From contig JALHOZ010000009.1 of NCBI GenBank assembly GCA_022842725.1, positions 1 to 64,000 on the forward strand: 64,000 bases of DNA. Direction: 5' to 3'. This document shows positions 8,853 through 18,500 of this stretch, in pieces; the stretch's first letter is position 1, and the number at the start of each line of letters is the position of its first letter. This stretch comes from Saprospiraceae bacterium (GTDB taxonomy: Bacteria; Bacteroidota; Bacteroidia; Chitinophagales; Saprospiraceae). Position numbers and translations under genes: made by a program. The notes below the pieces were generated by a model, which was not told the origin of the DNA, did not search any database, and saw nothing but the letters and a program-made list of their open reading frames with translations.

Positions 8853-9401
8853 ATGAATTTAAACCTTCAACCCATTCTGGAAAATGAATTTATAATGCTT
8901 TTACCTTTGTTGCAAGAGGATTTTGAGGACTTGTATAGTGTCGCAGCTGACCCTGATATCTGGAAACAACATCCCAACAAAGACCGTTGGAAAAAAGAAG
9001 TATTCCAAACTTTTTTTGAGGGAGCATTACAAAGTAAAGGTGCCTTTAAAATAATTGACAAAACCGACCAAAGTGTAATAGGAAGTACCCGTTTTTATGA
9101 CTATGATGATCAGGAAAACAGTATTCTGATCGGTTATACTTTTTACGCCACAAAATATTGGGGGAAAGGGATAAATCATTCCGTTAAAAAAATTATGCTG
9201 GATTATATTTTTCAATTTGTTTCAAATGTCTATTTCCATATCGGAGCAGAAAATGTGCGTTCCCAAATATCCATTACCCGATTGGGTGCGACCAAAGTCG
9301 GAGAAAAAGAGGTTATTTATTTTGGGGAGCAACCAAAACAAAATTTTGTCTATCGTATCAAAAAAGAGGAGTGGCGTTCAAAAGCTGATGTTTTAGAATA
9401 A
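8853..9401 (+). CDS. GNAT family N-acetyltransferase (RimJ/RimL-like)
   Basis: A 182-residue enzyme. The N-terminus (L-Q-P-I-L-E-N-E-F-I-M-L-L-P-L) matches the RimJ/RimL-type entry strand. The acetyl-CoA site is visible in the centre as the strand I-L-I-G-Y-T-F followed by Y-W-G-K-G-I-N, equivalent to the Q/R-x-x-G-x-G/A loop, and a later N-V-R-S-Q element. It would transfer acetyl from acetyl-CoA to an N-terminal or small-molecule amine; the acceptor is not predictable. The CYTH gene follows 96 nt downstream and could share its transcript. Confidence 0.88.
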   Translation: MNLNLQPILENEFIMLLPLLQEDFEDLYSVAADPDIWKQHPNKDRWKKEVFQTFFEGALQSKGAFKIIDKTDQSVIGSTRFYDYDDQENSILIGYTFYATKYWGKGINHSVKKIMLDYIFQFVSNVYFHIGAENVRSQISITRLGATKVGEKEVIYFGEQPKQNFVYRIKKEEWRSKADVLE

Positions 9402-9497
9402 ATATAGGGATGTGACAAAAAATGCCCGGAAAGACGTATCATTTGAAAAGGTAATGCGTAAAACAAAACTTTTTAAAACCGAAAAACCAAAACAATC

Positions 9498-10019
9498 ATG
9501 AATATCAAAAACGTTGAGTTCAAAGCCAAAATAGACAATATAGAAACCTATGAAAACAGGTTGCTGACCCTGAATCCAACTTATCACGGACTGGATCACC
9601 AGATTGATACCTACTTTTTTGTCGCTCACGGAAGATTAAAACTAAGAGAAGGAAACATCGAAAACGCCCTGATTCAATACGACAGAGATAATGTTTCCGG
9701 CTCAAAAGAATCAAACATTGTTTTATATCAACACGAACCAAATGAGGCTTTAAAAAATATATTGACCAGACAGCTCGGTATCAAAGTAGTCGTGGATAAA
9801 AAACGGAAAATATATTTTCTCGATCATATAAAATTTCATTTTGATATTGTGGAAGGTCTGGGGACATTTTTGGAAGTCGAAGTTATAGACAAAAATAATG
9901 AGTTTACGACAGAAGTAATGAAACAACAATGCGACCATTATCTCAACTTTTTTAACCTCACCCAAAATAACCTGATAAACAAATCATATAGTGACATGAT
10001 GTTGGAATACATAAAATAA
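9498..10019 (+). CDS. CYTH domain protein (CyaB/thiamine-triphosphatase-like)
   Basis: A 173-residue protein filling one CYTH barrel. It begins N-V-E-F-K-A-K-I, the ExExK-like motif that lines the metal/triphosphate tunnel, and shows further tunnel residues in G-R-L-K-L-R-E-G, Y-D-R-D, V-V-D-K-K-R-K-I-Y and F-L-E-V-E-V-I. CYTH enzymes act on triphosphorylated substrates (class IV adenylate cyclase, thiamine triphosphatase, tripolyphosphatase); sequence alone does not choose. Length is usual. It ends just before a dispersed repeat copy. Confidence 0.85.
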   Translation: MNIKNVEFKAKIDNIETYENRLLTLNPTYHGLDHQIDTYFFVAHGRLKLREGNIENALIQYDRDNVSGSKESNIVLYQHEPNEALKNILTRQLGIKVVVDKKRKIYFLDHIKFHFDIVEGLGTFLEVEVIDKNNEFTTEVMKQQCDHYLNFFNLTQNNLINKSYSDMMLEYIK

Positions 10020-10210
10020 GCCATTGTATCGCACAGTTTACAGATATCTCAGGTTGGAAAACAAATGGAAGTCTGCACCATCGATTTTGGTTATAAAGAA
10101 TAAAAAATTCCTTTCCCCATAACATCCTCTCACGTTTTTACCTTCCTGCTGCGTGAATTATACATTCATAAATGATGGCATCTCAGTTGCAAACAAAAAC
10201 GATCGAATCA
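10015..10210 (+). repeat. About 195-bp dispersed repeat, copy 1
   Basis: This segment is similar over its length to 10748-10945. Shared landmarks are the left-end block with GATATCTC, then AACAAATGGAAGTCT, and the right end with CATTCATAA and AGTTRCAAAC before CGATCG. The two copies are clearly diverged. The right end is also seen, without the rest, at 23568-23616 and inverted at 29473-29510 and 31441-31489. It overlaps the last five bases of the CYTH gene. Confidence 0.65.
10155..10205 (+). repeat. AGTTACAAACT-core repeat end, copy A (within the 195-bp repeat)
   Basis: Consists of an ATTCATAAATGAT block followed by TCTCAGTTGCAAACA and CGATCG. It is a degenerate member of the family that also occurs at 10889-10939, 23568-23616, 29473-29510 and 31441-31489. 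Confidence 0.55.
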
Positions 10211-10254
10211 TGTTTTAATTTACATAAAAAAGATATAAATCACCTTGTAATCAT

Positions 10255-10286
10255 TTGGATGTTTAACTTAAAATAGGTTACTTTTG
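10255..10286 (+). promoter_or_regulatory. Consensus Bacteroidota promoter for the zf-TFIIB gene
   Basis: A TTG at 10255-10257 and TACTTTTG at 10279-10286 are 21 nt apart, as expected for -33/-7 elements in this phylum. It predicts a leader of about 105 nt. Confidence 0.6.
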
Positions 10287-10396
10287 TGGTTTAAATTTTC
10301 GTTTTATGGCGTTTCAACAATGATAACCAATCGTAAGATGGCTGCCGAAGCGGAAGAATAATAATACATGAACAACATCAAATTAAATTGAATATT

Positions 10397-10645
10397 ATGA
10401 AATGTCCAAATTGTAATGTGCTTTTAGTAATGACAGATCGTAGCGGAATAGAAATTGATTACTGCCCGGATTGTCGCGGAGTTTGGCTTGACCGCGGAGA
10501 ACTTGACAAAATAATTGAACGTTCGACGCAAAATGTCAAAAACACAGAAACCGAAAGGTATACTGAACGACCCAGATTTTCCAAAGACAGTGACTATAGC
10601 TATAAAAAAAGGAAAGGATTATTGGGTGAGTTGTTTGATTTCTAA
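10397..10645 (+). CDS. Small zf-TFIIB zinc-finger protein
   Basis: An 82-residue protein with two CxxC pairs: M-K-C-P-N-C at the very start and Y-C-P-D-C-R-G-V-W-L-D-R-G-E-L about 20 residues later. This is the conserved signature of the small bacterial zf-TFIIB (TFIIB-like zinc-binding) family. The frame stays open to a TTG 9 nt upstream, but starting at the ATG puts M-K-C-P at the N-terminus as in relatives, so I use it. The rest is basic and polar, ending in a hydrophobic L-L-G-E-L-F-D-F. Function is unknown. It lies between the two copies of the 195-bp repeat. Confidence 0.88.
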   Translation: MKCPNCNVLLVMTDRSGIEIDYCPDCRGVWLDRGELDKIIERSTQNVKNTETERYTERPRFSKDSDYSYKKRKGLLGELFDF

Positions 10646-10747
10646 AATTCAAATAAGGTTCCGACCAAATGCTGACATCTCCGGAATATAAAAAAAACTA
10701 ACGGAAATGTCAGCATTTATATACAATAACTGATATTGGATCACATA

Positions 10748-10945
10748 GTATAAGCCGATGTTTCGCACTGTTTGAAGATATCTCGGGTTGAAAACAAATG
10801 GAAGTCTAAAACTTCAATCTTGTATATTAAGAATTTGCAATTTTTATTCATACCACATTATTTCACTCTTTTAACTTTCATGTTGTCTGAATTAAAAATT
10901 CATAATTAATCGTATCGCAGTTACAAACTACGACAATCGAAGCTG
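10748..10945 (+). repeat. About 195-bp dispersed repeat, copy 2
   Basis: Direct repeat of 10015-10210, on the other side of the zf-TFIIB gene. Its right end (10889-10939) is the cleanest of the family: CGCAGTTACAAACTACGACAATCG. No open frame is shared, so it is a non-coding element. The rest of the 382-nt gap after the zf-TFIIB gene shows nothing else. Confidence 0.65.
10889..10939 (+). repeat. AGTTACAAACT-core repeat end, copy B
   Basis: Reads ATTCATAATTAATCGTATCG, then CAGTTACAAACTACGACAATCG. The reverse complement matches copies at 29473 and 31441 closely. Confidence 0.6.
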
Positions 10946-11027
10946 GTTTGGAATGATCTTGATATTTTGAAACTTTTTATTATATATAACTGTTTCTTTA
11001 AATGATAATTTTAAGAACAATATCATT

Positions 11028-11267
11028 ATGCATTCAAGCGAACTAAAGTCTATCCTTATTGACAAGATTAACAAAATTGATGATAATCATTTGTTGATGG
11101 AAGCCACAAGACTTATAAACATAGAACTACCCATTGAAGAGGAACAATTTGTGTTTTCTGATATGCAAAAAGCCAAAATTAAAAATGCCTTAAATCAAAT
11201 TGATAAAGGTGAATATCTGACAGCTGAAGAAGCAAACAATGATATAGACCAGTGGCTAAACAAATAA
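11028..11267 (+). CDS. Type II antitoxin of a RelE/ParE-type module
   Basis: A 79-residue acidic protein, small-antitoxin-like. The C-terminal half has K-G-E-Y-L-T-A-E-E-A-N-N-D-I-D-Q-W-L, the pattern shared by many Bacteroidota antitoxins paired with RelE/ParE toxins. It overlaps the downstream toxin start by 16 nt, so the two are translationally coupled. The antitoxin would bind and neutralise the toxin and repress the promoter. No clear operator palindrome was found upstream. Confidence 0.8.
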   Translation: MHSSELKSILIDKINKIDDNHLLMEATRLINIELPIEEEQFVFSDMQKAKIKNALNQIDKGEYLTAEEANNDIDQWLNK

Positions 11268-11563
11268 TCTGGACATTAAGTGCACAGCTTGACAGAAAGG
11301 AAATTTTTTTATATTGGAATAAAAAAAATAAATCAAATTTATATAGTTTAAAGTTAAATAAACTTTTTATTGAAGCTACTGAATTATTAGCATCTCATCC
11401 ACTAACAGGCAGATCCACAAATATCCAAAATGTACGTGTAAAAATCATCCGGGATTTTCTGATGGTGTACTCTTTTGCCGATACGGACATTCAAATATTG
11501 GCAATTTTTGATACAAGACAAAACCCTGATATTTTTGAAGATATTGTGTTATCAGCATTATAG
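11252..11563 (+). CDS. RelE/ParE family toxin
   Basis: A 103-residue protein starting at a GTG inside the end of the antitoxin gene. The order of elements fits ParE/RelE: an N-terminal strand (I-I-W-T-L-S-A), a helix pair with D-R-K-E-I-F-L-Y-W, H-P-L-T-G-R in the middle, and C-terminal strands V-K-I-I-R-D-F-L-M-V-Y and I-L-A-I-F-D-T-R-Q-N-P. ParE members poison gyrase and RelE members cleave mRNA on the ribosome; the sequence leans to the ParE-like branch but does not settle it. Confidence 0.85.
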   Translation: MAKQIIWTLSAQLDRKEIFLYWNKKNKSNLYSLKLNKLFIEATELLASHPLTGRSTNIQNVRVKIIRDFLMVYSFADTDIQILAIFDTRQNPDIFEDIVLSAL

Positions 11564-11669
11564 TTTTTTGTAAAAAAAACATATGTTGCAATATTATAAG
11601 GCTCTTCAAGTTTGATTTTTTAATTCCGATTCGTAAAATATCAGTAATATTGTTGCTTAATATTTTGAT

Positions 11670-14600
11670 ATGATCCTCTTGCGCTTTTGTTTGCCTTTAT
11701 TTTTTTTGGGTTATACTACACTTTTATTTTGTCAATCCAATACCTTAAAGGAATTTGACAACCTGAAATTCCGTTATATCGGTGTAGACGGAAACAGAAC
11801 GATAGCCGTCACCGGTGAATCCGGAAATCCTATGGTCTCGTATGTAGGTGCTGCTTCAGGTGGTATTTTCAAAACAGAAGATGGTGGTCTCAACTGGAAG
11901 CCCATCTTTGATGATCAGGATGTGGCAGCTGCAGGAGCATTGGCCATTGCACCCTCGAATCAGAACCAAATCTGGTGCGGAACCGGCGAAACTTTTGTCA
12001 TCCGACCTGCACACCCTTACGGAAACGGTATCTATAAATCCTCAGATGCCGGCAAAACATGGAAACACATGGGCCTTGAAAATTCTGCGCGTATAGGCCG
12101 GATTATAGTCCATCCCCGGGATACCAACATAGTTTATGTCGCCGTATTGGGCAATACCCATGCTCCTCAAAAAGATAAAGGCGTCTACAAAACCATCGAT
12201 GGAGGAAAAACGTGGAATCAGATATTTTTTGTCAATGAATATACAGGTTGTAACGAAATAGAAGTAGATCAACACAATCCCGACATATTGTTTGCCGCTA
12301 TGTGGCAGGCTGACATCAAAACCTGGGGACTGAACTCCGGAGGCGAAGGCAGCGGCATCTACCGGTCTACCGACGCAGGCAAAACATGGGAACCGATGAA
12401 TACCCGCGGTTTGGAATTTGGTTTACAACATCCCGTAGGAAAAACTTCGGTGTGTATAGCACCCTCCAATTCCAATATCATTTATGCCCTCATAGAAGAT
12501 AATGAACCCCGGCTCTACCGCAGCGACAACGGAGGAAATAGCTGGACACTCATGAAAAAAGATCATTCTATGGCTCAACGGGCTCCGTATTATACCCGGG
12601 TGAGGGTTTCACCTGCCAGTGCAGATGAAGTATATACCATTTGTGTCAACATTCTGAAATCCAAAGACGGCGGAAAATCATGGGCTACGCCCGAGGGTGG
12701 TCCCTGGGCTATGGGTGGTGATTGCCATGATATGTGGTTTGACCCGAAAAATCCGGACAGACAGATGATGGCTCACGATGGATGTATGAATATGACCCTG
12801 AACGGCGGAAAATCCTGGAAAAACATCAATCTTCCCGTTGCCCAGATGTATCATGTGGCCGTAGATAGTATGATCCCGTATTACGTATTGGGCAACAGAC
12901 AGGATGGTTATTCTTACAGAGGTCCTTCCAATAGCCGGACCGGCATGATCACCCTGAGTGATTGGCGTAATGTCGGCGGTTGTGAATCCGGATTTGCCCA
13001 GGCTGACCCTTTCAATCCGGATATCATCTGGTCGGGTTGTTATGACGGTGGATTGGATGTCACAAATCTCAAAACAGAAATAGCCAGGGATGTTCGTGTA
13101 TGGCCGGAAACCCAATATGGCTGGAAACCTGAAGATGTCAGGTACCGGTGGCATTGGAATTTTCCTATGGTTTTATCCCGACACAAACCCAATACAGTTT
13201 GGGTAGGAAGTCAATTTGTCCACCGAACGACCAATGCAGGTCAATCCTGGGAGGTCATCAGTCCTGATCTGACCACGGCAGATCCGAAGCTGATGCAAAA
13301 TTCCGGTGGTATTGTTAATGACAATCTGAATACCTGGACAGGATGTACCACACTCAGTATGGCTGAATCTCCGGTCAAAGAAGGAACGCTTTGGGTTGGC
13401 ACCAACGATGGTTTGCTTCACGTGACTATTGATAATGGAATAAACTGGTCGGAAGTCGGTCAATTCATAACTGACCTGCCCGAAGGTGGTTCGGTTTCCT
13501 GTATAGAACCCTCTTGGTTTGATGCGGCCACGTGTTATGTGTCTTTCAGATTGAATTATATCGGGGATACAAAATCTTATATTTTTAAAACGACAGATAA
13601 CGGAAAGTCATGGACAAAGATCACCGGAGATATTCCTCAGAATCAGTTTTCAACGGTTTTTCAGATAAAAGAAGATCCTTCGGTAAAAGGATTAATGTAT
13701 GTGGGAACGGACAATGGATTGTATTTTTCTAATAATGACGGCACAAACTGGATCCGGTTAAAAAACAATCTTCCCCCTGCTCCGGTGTATGGTATAGCTA
13801 TCCAAAAACATTTTGGTGACCTGGTGATCGGAACGTACGGACGTGGTTTTTATATCCTGGATGATCTGACACCCATCAGAGAATGGTCCCGTTCGGTAGC
13901 TTCCAAACTAAATCATCTGTTTACCATCATGCCGTCTTACCGGTTTTTGAGAACACAAGGCACCCATGCACAGGGAAGTCCTTTTGACGGTCAAAACCCA
14001 CCTTACGGTGTCATCATCAATTATTATCAGAAAGATACACTGAATAAACCCGCACGCATCATAGTGCAGAACGAAGCGGGTGATACCATCAGAAAATTTC
14101 AGGCTGTTCAAAAATCCGGAATCGTAAGATCCAATTGGGATTTGCGTGGCGAATCTGCAAAACTTCCACGGTTGTTGACCAAACCCAGAGGTAAGGATTG
14201 GGTGGAGTTTGACAAAAACGGCAGCCGTCCGGTGTATCCGTGGGATCTTGACATGCAGCCAGGACTGAGAGCCCCTTTGGTGCCCCCGGGAAAGTATACC
14301 ATATTGTACGTTGCTGATGGAATAACACAGCAACAAACCTTTGAAGTCAAAAAAGATCCAAATTCTTCCGCTTCAGAAGAGGATTTTAAAAAACAATATG
14401 ATTTCGGTTTATTACTCAACAAGGACATCAAAGAGGTTGCCCGTCTGATTCATGACATAGAAAAACAAAGGTTAACCATTCAGGAAAGGATTTTGAAAGA
14501 AAAATCAGAACAAAAGAAAAAAGAATGGATTGACCTCGAAGATCAGTTTTATCAGGTTGAGAGTCACCTTTTTGATATCAGACAGACCGGTGCCCGTCAG

Positions 14601-14804
14601 GATAATTTCAGAAACCCGGTCGGCATACTCGAACGTTTTCTTGCTATCGGAAAAGAATTACTGGTATCAAGCGGTGACCATCCACCCACGGACCAACAAT
14701 TGGATGTATATGCCATCACCAAAACAAAATTGACAGAAATCATAGATCAACACAAAAACCTGTTGGAAAATGAACTTTGGAAATCTTTAGAAAAAAGAAA
14801 ATGA
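11670..14804 (+). CDS. Secreted Asp-box beta-propeller protein (VPS10/BNR-like)
   Basis: A 1044-residue exported protein with a signal peptide ending near F-C-Q-S-N (residues 1-22). About ten Asp-box turns ([ST]-x-D-x-G-x-x-W and variants) run from residue 60 to 700, for example K-T-E-D-G-G-L-N-W, K-S-S-D-A-G-K-T-W, R-S-T-D-A-G-K-T-W, K-T-T-D-N-G-K-S-W. They mark sortilin/BNR-type beta-propellers, probably two in tandem. Residues 790-890 form a beta domain and 900-1000 a charged helical region. Relatives are annotated as glycosyl hydrolases or xyloglucanase-like, but no catalytic residues can be assigned. There is no obvious T9SS tail. Confidence 0.85.
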   Translation: MILLRFCLPLFFLGYTTLLFCQSNTLKEFDNLKFRYIGVDGNRTIAVTGESGNPMVSYVGAASGGIFKTEDGGLNWKPIFDDQDVAAAGALAIAPSNQNQIWCGTGETFVIRPAHPYGNGIYKSSDAGKTWKHMGLENSARIGRIIVHPRDTNIVYVAVLGNTHAPQKDKGVYKTIDGGKTWNQIFFVNEYTGCNEIEVDQHNPDILFAAMWQADIKTWGLNSGGEGSGIYRSTDAGKTWEPMNTRGLEFGLQHPVGKTSVCIAPSNSNIIYALIEDNEPRLYRSDNGGNSWTLMKKDHSMAQRAPYYTRVRVSPASADEVYTICVNILKSKDGGKSWATPEGGPWAMGGDCHDMWFDPKNPDRQMMAHDGCMNMTLNGGKSWKNINLPVAQMYHVAVDSMIPYYVLGNRQDGYSYRGPSNSRTGMITLSDWRNVGGCESGFAQADPFNPDIIWSGCYDGGLDVTNLKTEIARDVRVWPETQYGWKPEDVRYRWHWNFPMVLSRHKPNTVWVGSQFVHRTTNAGQSWEVISPDLTTADPKLMQNSGGIVNDNLNTWTGCTTLSMAESPVKEGTLWVGTNDGLLHVTIDNGINWSEVGQFITDLPEGGSVSCIEPSWFDAATCYVSFRLNYIGDTKSYIFKTTDNGKSWTKITGDIPQNQFSTVFQIKEDPSVKGLMYVGTDNGLYFSNNDGTNWIRLKNNLPPAPVYGIAIQKHFGDLVIGTYGRGFYILDDLTPIREWSRSVASKLNHLFTIMPSYRFLRTQGTHAQGSPFDGQNPPYGVIINYYQKDTLNKPARIIVQNEAGDTIRKFQAVQKSGIVRSNWDLRGESAKLPRLLTKPRGKDWVEFDKNGSRPVYPWDLDMQPGLRAPLVPPGKYTILYVADGITQQQTFEVKKDPNSSASEEDFKKQYDFGLLLNKDIKEVARLIHDIEKQRLTIQERILKEKSEQKKKEWIDLEDQFYQVESHLFDIRQTGARQDNFRNPVGILERFLAIGKELLVSSGDHPPTDQQLDVYAITKTKLTEIIDQHKNLLENELWKSLEKRK

Positions 14805-14857
14805 TGACATTATAAATAATGAGAAAAGAAGTAATTTTTCTATCAGTGGTAAAATAT

Positions 14858-14901
14858 AAAAAAAATGAATGGGGCAAAAACCCCATTCATTATCAAAACA
14901 T
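14858..14901. terminator. Perfect 11-bp hairpin, copy 1 of a duplicated terminator
   Basis: AATGAATGGGG (14864-14874), loop CAAAAA, CCCCATTCATT (14881-14891), preceded by eight A. Forty-four nucleotides including the flanks are identical to 23691-23734. It works best as a terminator for leftward transcription, because the A run becomes T there, yet the gene on its left runs rightward. Confidence 0.6.
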
Positions 14902-15387
14902 GCAAAACAAAGATTTTGGGGAACACTATCCAATCAGGTGATAAGATATCTGTGACCATAAACCTTTCATAAAATAATGTCGCTGTGAAGACAGTTTACC
15001 AAAAAGCGAAAAAAATTAATATTAAAAAGAAAACAGAATTTTATTTTGTACTTTGCAAAGATATCTGATCATAATGTTATAATATTTTGTATGAATAAAC
15101 AACAGAAGGAATATTCTTCTGAATACACCTTTTATCATATTTAAAAAAGCGAATATCAATGTTTTTTTGATATGTTAATGATGTATTTTGTTTAAAATCA
15201 ATACACTATCTTTGAATAAAATTAAATTTAAAATTGTATGTGTTTATATTTATTAACCCGATGATTGTAGAAAGATGACCTGACAACCGATTAAATTCCT
15301 GAACCGATAAAATATGAGGAGCGCGCACTCACATAAGGATGTAAATTTTAATGTTTAGGGGCATAAAGCTGCAAAAATCAAAAAATC
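14902..15387. other. Long A+T-rich intergenic region before the 1290-residue gene
   Basis: No gene seen. A second promoter-like pair, TTG at 15188-15190 and TATCTTTG at 15207-15214 (16-nt spacing), lies about 300 nt before the coding region; the better promoter is at 15390. Confidence 0.4.
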
Positions 15388-15389
15388 TT

Positions 15390-15419
15390 TTGTTATGAAA
15401 CAAAAATTGAGTATCTTTG
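15390..15419 (+). promoter_or_regulatory. Consensus promoter of the giant T9SS protein gene
   Basis: TTG at 15390-15392, 19-nt spacer, TATCTTTG at 15412-15419: a full match to the Bacteroidota -33/-7 consensus. The predicted leader contains the 7-nt repeat array that follows. Confidence 0.65.
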
Positions 15420-15435
15420 AGGTGGAAAAAATGAA

Positions 15436-15476
15436 AACACCTCACACCTTACACCTTACACCTCACACCTCACACC
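15436..15476 (+). repeat. Heptanucleotide tandem array (YACACCT units)
   Basis: Nearly six consecutive 7-nt units of the form CACACCT or TACACCT. The array lies between the predicted transcription start and the coding region of the 1290-residue protein, so it would be in the 5' leader. A second array with related 7-nt units (ending ACC) is at 36424-36525. Confidence 0.8.
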
Positions 15477-15512
15477 GGTAATGGCATTGGTAAATTTTTA
15501 AAATTATGTATC

Positions 15513-18500
15513 TTGATGTGGATGCTGATGAAAGTTGATGTGGGATGGGGGCAGGCATGTCATTTTTGCCAATCTAATCGAGGACCAATAAACTCTGACG
15601 TAAAAATGGACAATTACCCAACCCCAATCAATGGAGACGGACAAAGATCTTTTCAGTTGGATTATGTTTCTGATTGGTATTCAGCTTATAATTCTCCGCA
15701 TCATGTTCAAATAGTAAACAATAATTGTGACCCTACCTACAATAATGCCAATGGAAATGAATTAAATTGTCTTGCAGCAAGACAAAGAGACGACTATACT
15801 GAAGGGATCTTCAGTGAAATTCCATCAATTTTAATTTATGATCCAACTGATGTTTACTCATTGTCTTTGGATTTAAAAAAGCTGCCCTGTAGTGACCTTT
15901 CAGGATCTGCTTATGCAAATGTCAAATTAGCAAGGGGTATGATTCCTTTTCCAGAAAATGGTGATTTATATAGTCCTCCTCCAATTGTCAGTCATCAATT
16001 GTTGGATCAAGTCTTGCTTACTGATAATAATATATATTCAGTATGTGAAAATTTTTCATTTTCTAGTCCATTAAATGGGTTTAATCAGATTTATATACAT
16101 ACAGAAAATATTTTACCGGGATTACAAGCATCATATATAAATGTCGAGAATGTACTATTATCATGTAAAAGTAATGCTTTAACTGGGTTTTCTGCTCAAG
16201 TTGATGGTCTCGAAGTAGCATTTGGGGCTAGTTGGAATACAATTCATCAGGATATAATATCTTACCTTTGGAGTTTTGGTGATGGAAATTCTAGTACTGT
16301 CTCGATGCCTGTTTACACTTATGAAGAAGATGGGTACTATCAAGTATGTCTGAGTATAATAAATGAAAACGGTTGTTGTGCTCAAAATTGCAGAGAGATT
16401 ATGGTTGGTTGCCCAAATCCTAAAGCTGATTTTAATTTTCAAAATAATGACTGCGGAATATATACTTTTTTTCCTGATATAATTAGGCCATTAACCACAT
16501 ATTCTTGGTCTGCTCCAAATGGTATTCCTTCTGTTGGTGCTGGACCAAGTTTTACCACCACATATCTTAACAACGGTACATATACAATAACTTTAACAGC
16601 AACAAATGAATGCGGATCAAGCAGCAGCACTCAAACAGTAATGATGAATTGTGAAGCATCATGCAGTGATCTTTCAAACACTTATATTATACAAAGTGGT
16701 ATTCAATCACGTGCAGTTCGTTTAAGTAATTTATTGAATAGCCCGGTAAATCCTTTACCATACACAGTACTATCAAATGGTACAATTAAAATTCAGGATA
16801 AATCATTTAATCTGATATCAGATTTAATTGTCGATGTAAAATGTGAATTTGAAAGAACAAATTGGTTTTGCGCTGCCGGGACTTTAATAGATGTCCAAAA
16901 TGATATGACAATAAAACATTCTGAATTTCAGTCTTGTGATGAAATGTGGAAAGGATTTAAGCATCAGTATGGTAAAATCCTCAGAATAAATGATTCGTCA
17001 GTAAAAGATGCAGAGTTTGGAGTAGAAGCTTCCGGTAACGCCAGATTCTATTCTACAAGAAGTGTCTTTCAGGATTGCTACACTGGGGTCAGATTTCCCG
17101 GGAGTGGATCTACCCAAAGTCTTATAAATAATTTTTTTAAGACTAAATTTATTGCAGAAACAAATCTAAAAAACCCTTATCCGGGACAGGCATTTCATAG
17201 CTCAAAAATGTATTACGGGATTTGGATTGAAAATATCGCAGAATTAAATGTCACAGAGTGCCAGTTTATTAATCTGGGATATTCCGGAATCCAATCAAAA
17301 AGGAGTAACATTAGATGCCAATCAAGCAAATTTAAAGATGATTTTACTGTTAACCGTGGAGTGTATATCGAAGATAGTGGTCCAATAACCCATTTTCAAT
17401 TAGATACTTTTGAAAACAATTACCTTGGTATATTTAATCAGGGTATAAGTATAATGTCTTATTTAAGAGTAAATAACAATAATCTCTTTATTAAAAATTC
17501 TTCTGCTTCTACAGTTTGTAATGGAATTTTTATCAGAAGGAACTATTTGTTGAAAACTGATATCATAGGAAATATATTTGAGCAGAATACTGAAGGTAAC
17601 GGTATTCAATCAATTGTTGACAATAAACTCAAAATTGAATCCAATACTTTTTTAAATTATAGTCCTAATGGTTTTACAGGAATTCGTCTGGCTGAAAATA
17701 CACTTTATAATAGTGAAATAAAGGCAAATAATTTGTATTCATATTTACCATTGAACGCTGGTGTAAATTCTGGGTTTGATTTATCTGCCTGTGAAAATTT
17801 GAATGTAATTAATAATAATTTTTATAATGAATCAGGTAGCAATGACTTAAGTGATAATATATCGGTGGAAGGAGTTTTGTTGTCTGTTTTCAGAAACAAT
17901 CATTTTTTTAATAAAAGTACAGCATTCAAAATACAGGGAGTGAGTAATAATAATATGTTTTGTTGTAATACAAGTACTGAACCCGGAAATTCTATTGATG
18001 TAATAGATAAAGCTGTCGGAGATTACAGAAACAATAACTTACATACATTAAGACTTAGTATTGGAGGGGAGATAGGGCAACAACCTCTTCCGGGCAACAG
18101 ATGGCAGGACAATAATGGTTTAAATGCCGGAACATTAGGTATAATGGAACAAGGTTCACAAATGAAAGCACAAAGTAATCAAATTGCAACTGATCCTAGT
18201 CAGGGCATTACTAATAAACCCGATATTATAGACCCTGTAGAAATTGAGGAATTTTGGTTTAGAAATATTTCACCTGAAATAATGTCAACTTGTGTATCTA
18301 ATCCACTTTGCAAAGACGTAGGACAATATGTTGGAGGCGGCGGCAACGGAGGTGGTAGCAATAATGAAGAATACAATCCCTGGGATCCACCAATAGGAGA
18401 TCCACCCAGAAGACCGCTTTGTGACAAAGTCATGGAAAATTATTTCAATTATTATACCTATTCAAATTCCGGCCACGATAAATATCCTCATCAAACGAGA

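Noticed and set aside
8578-8856. 92-codon open frame before the GNAT gene
   Set aside because: TTG start, no recognisable fold, Ile/Tyr/Thr-rich low-complexity translation, and it runs into the true gene start. Probably leader DNA.
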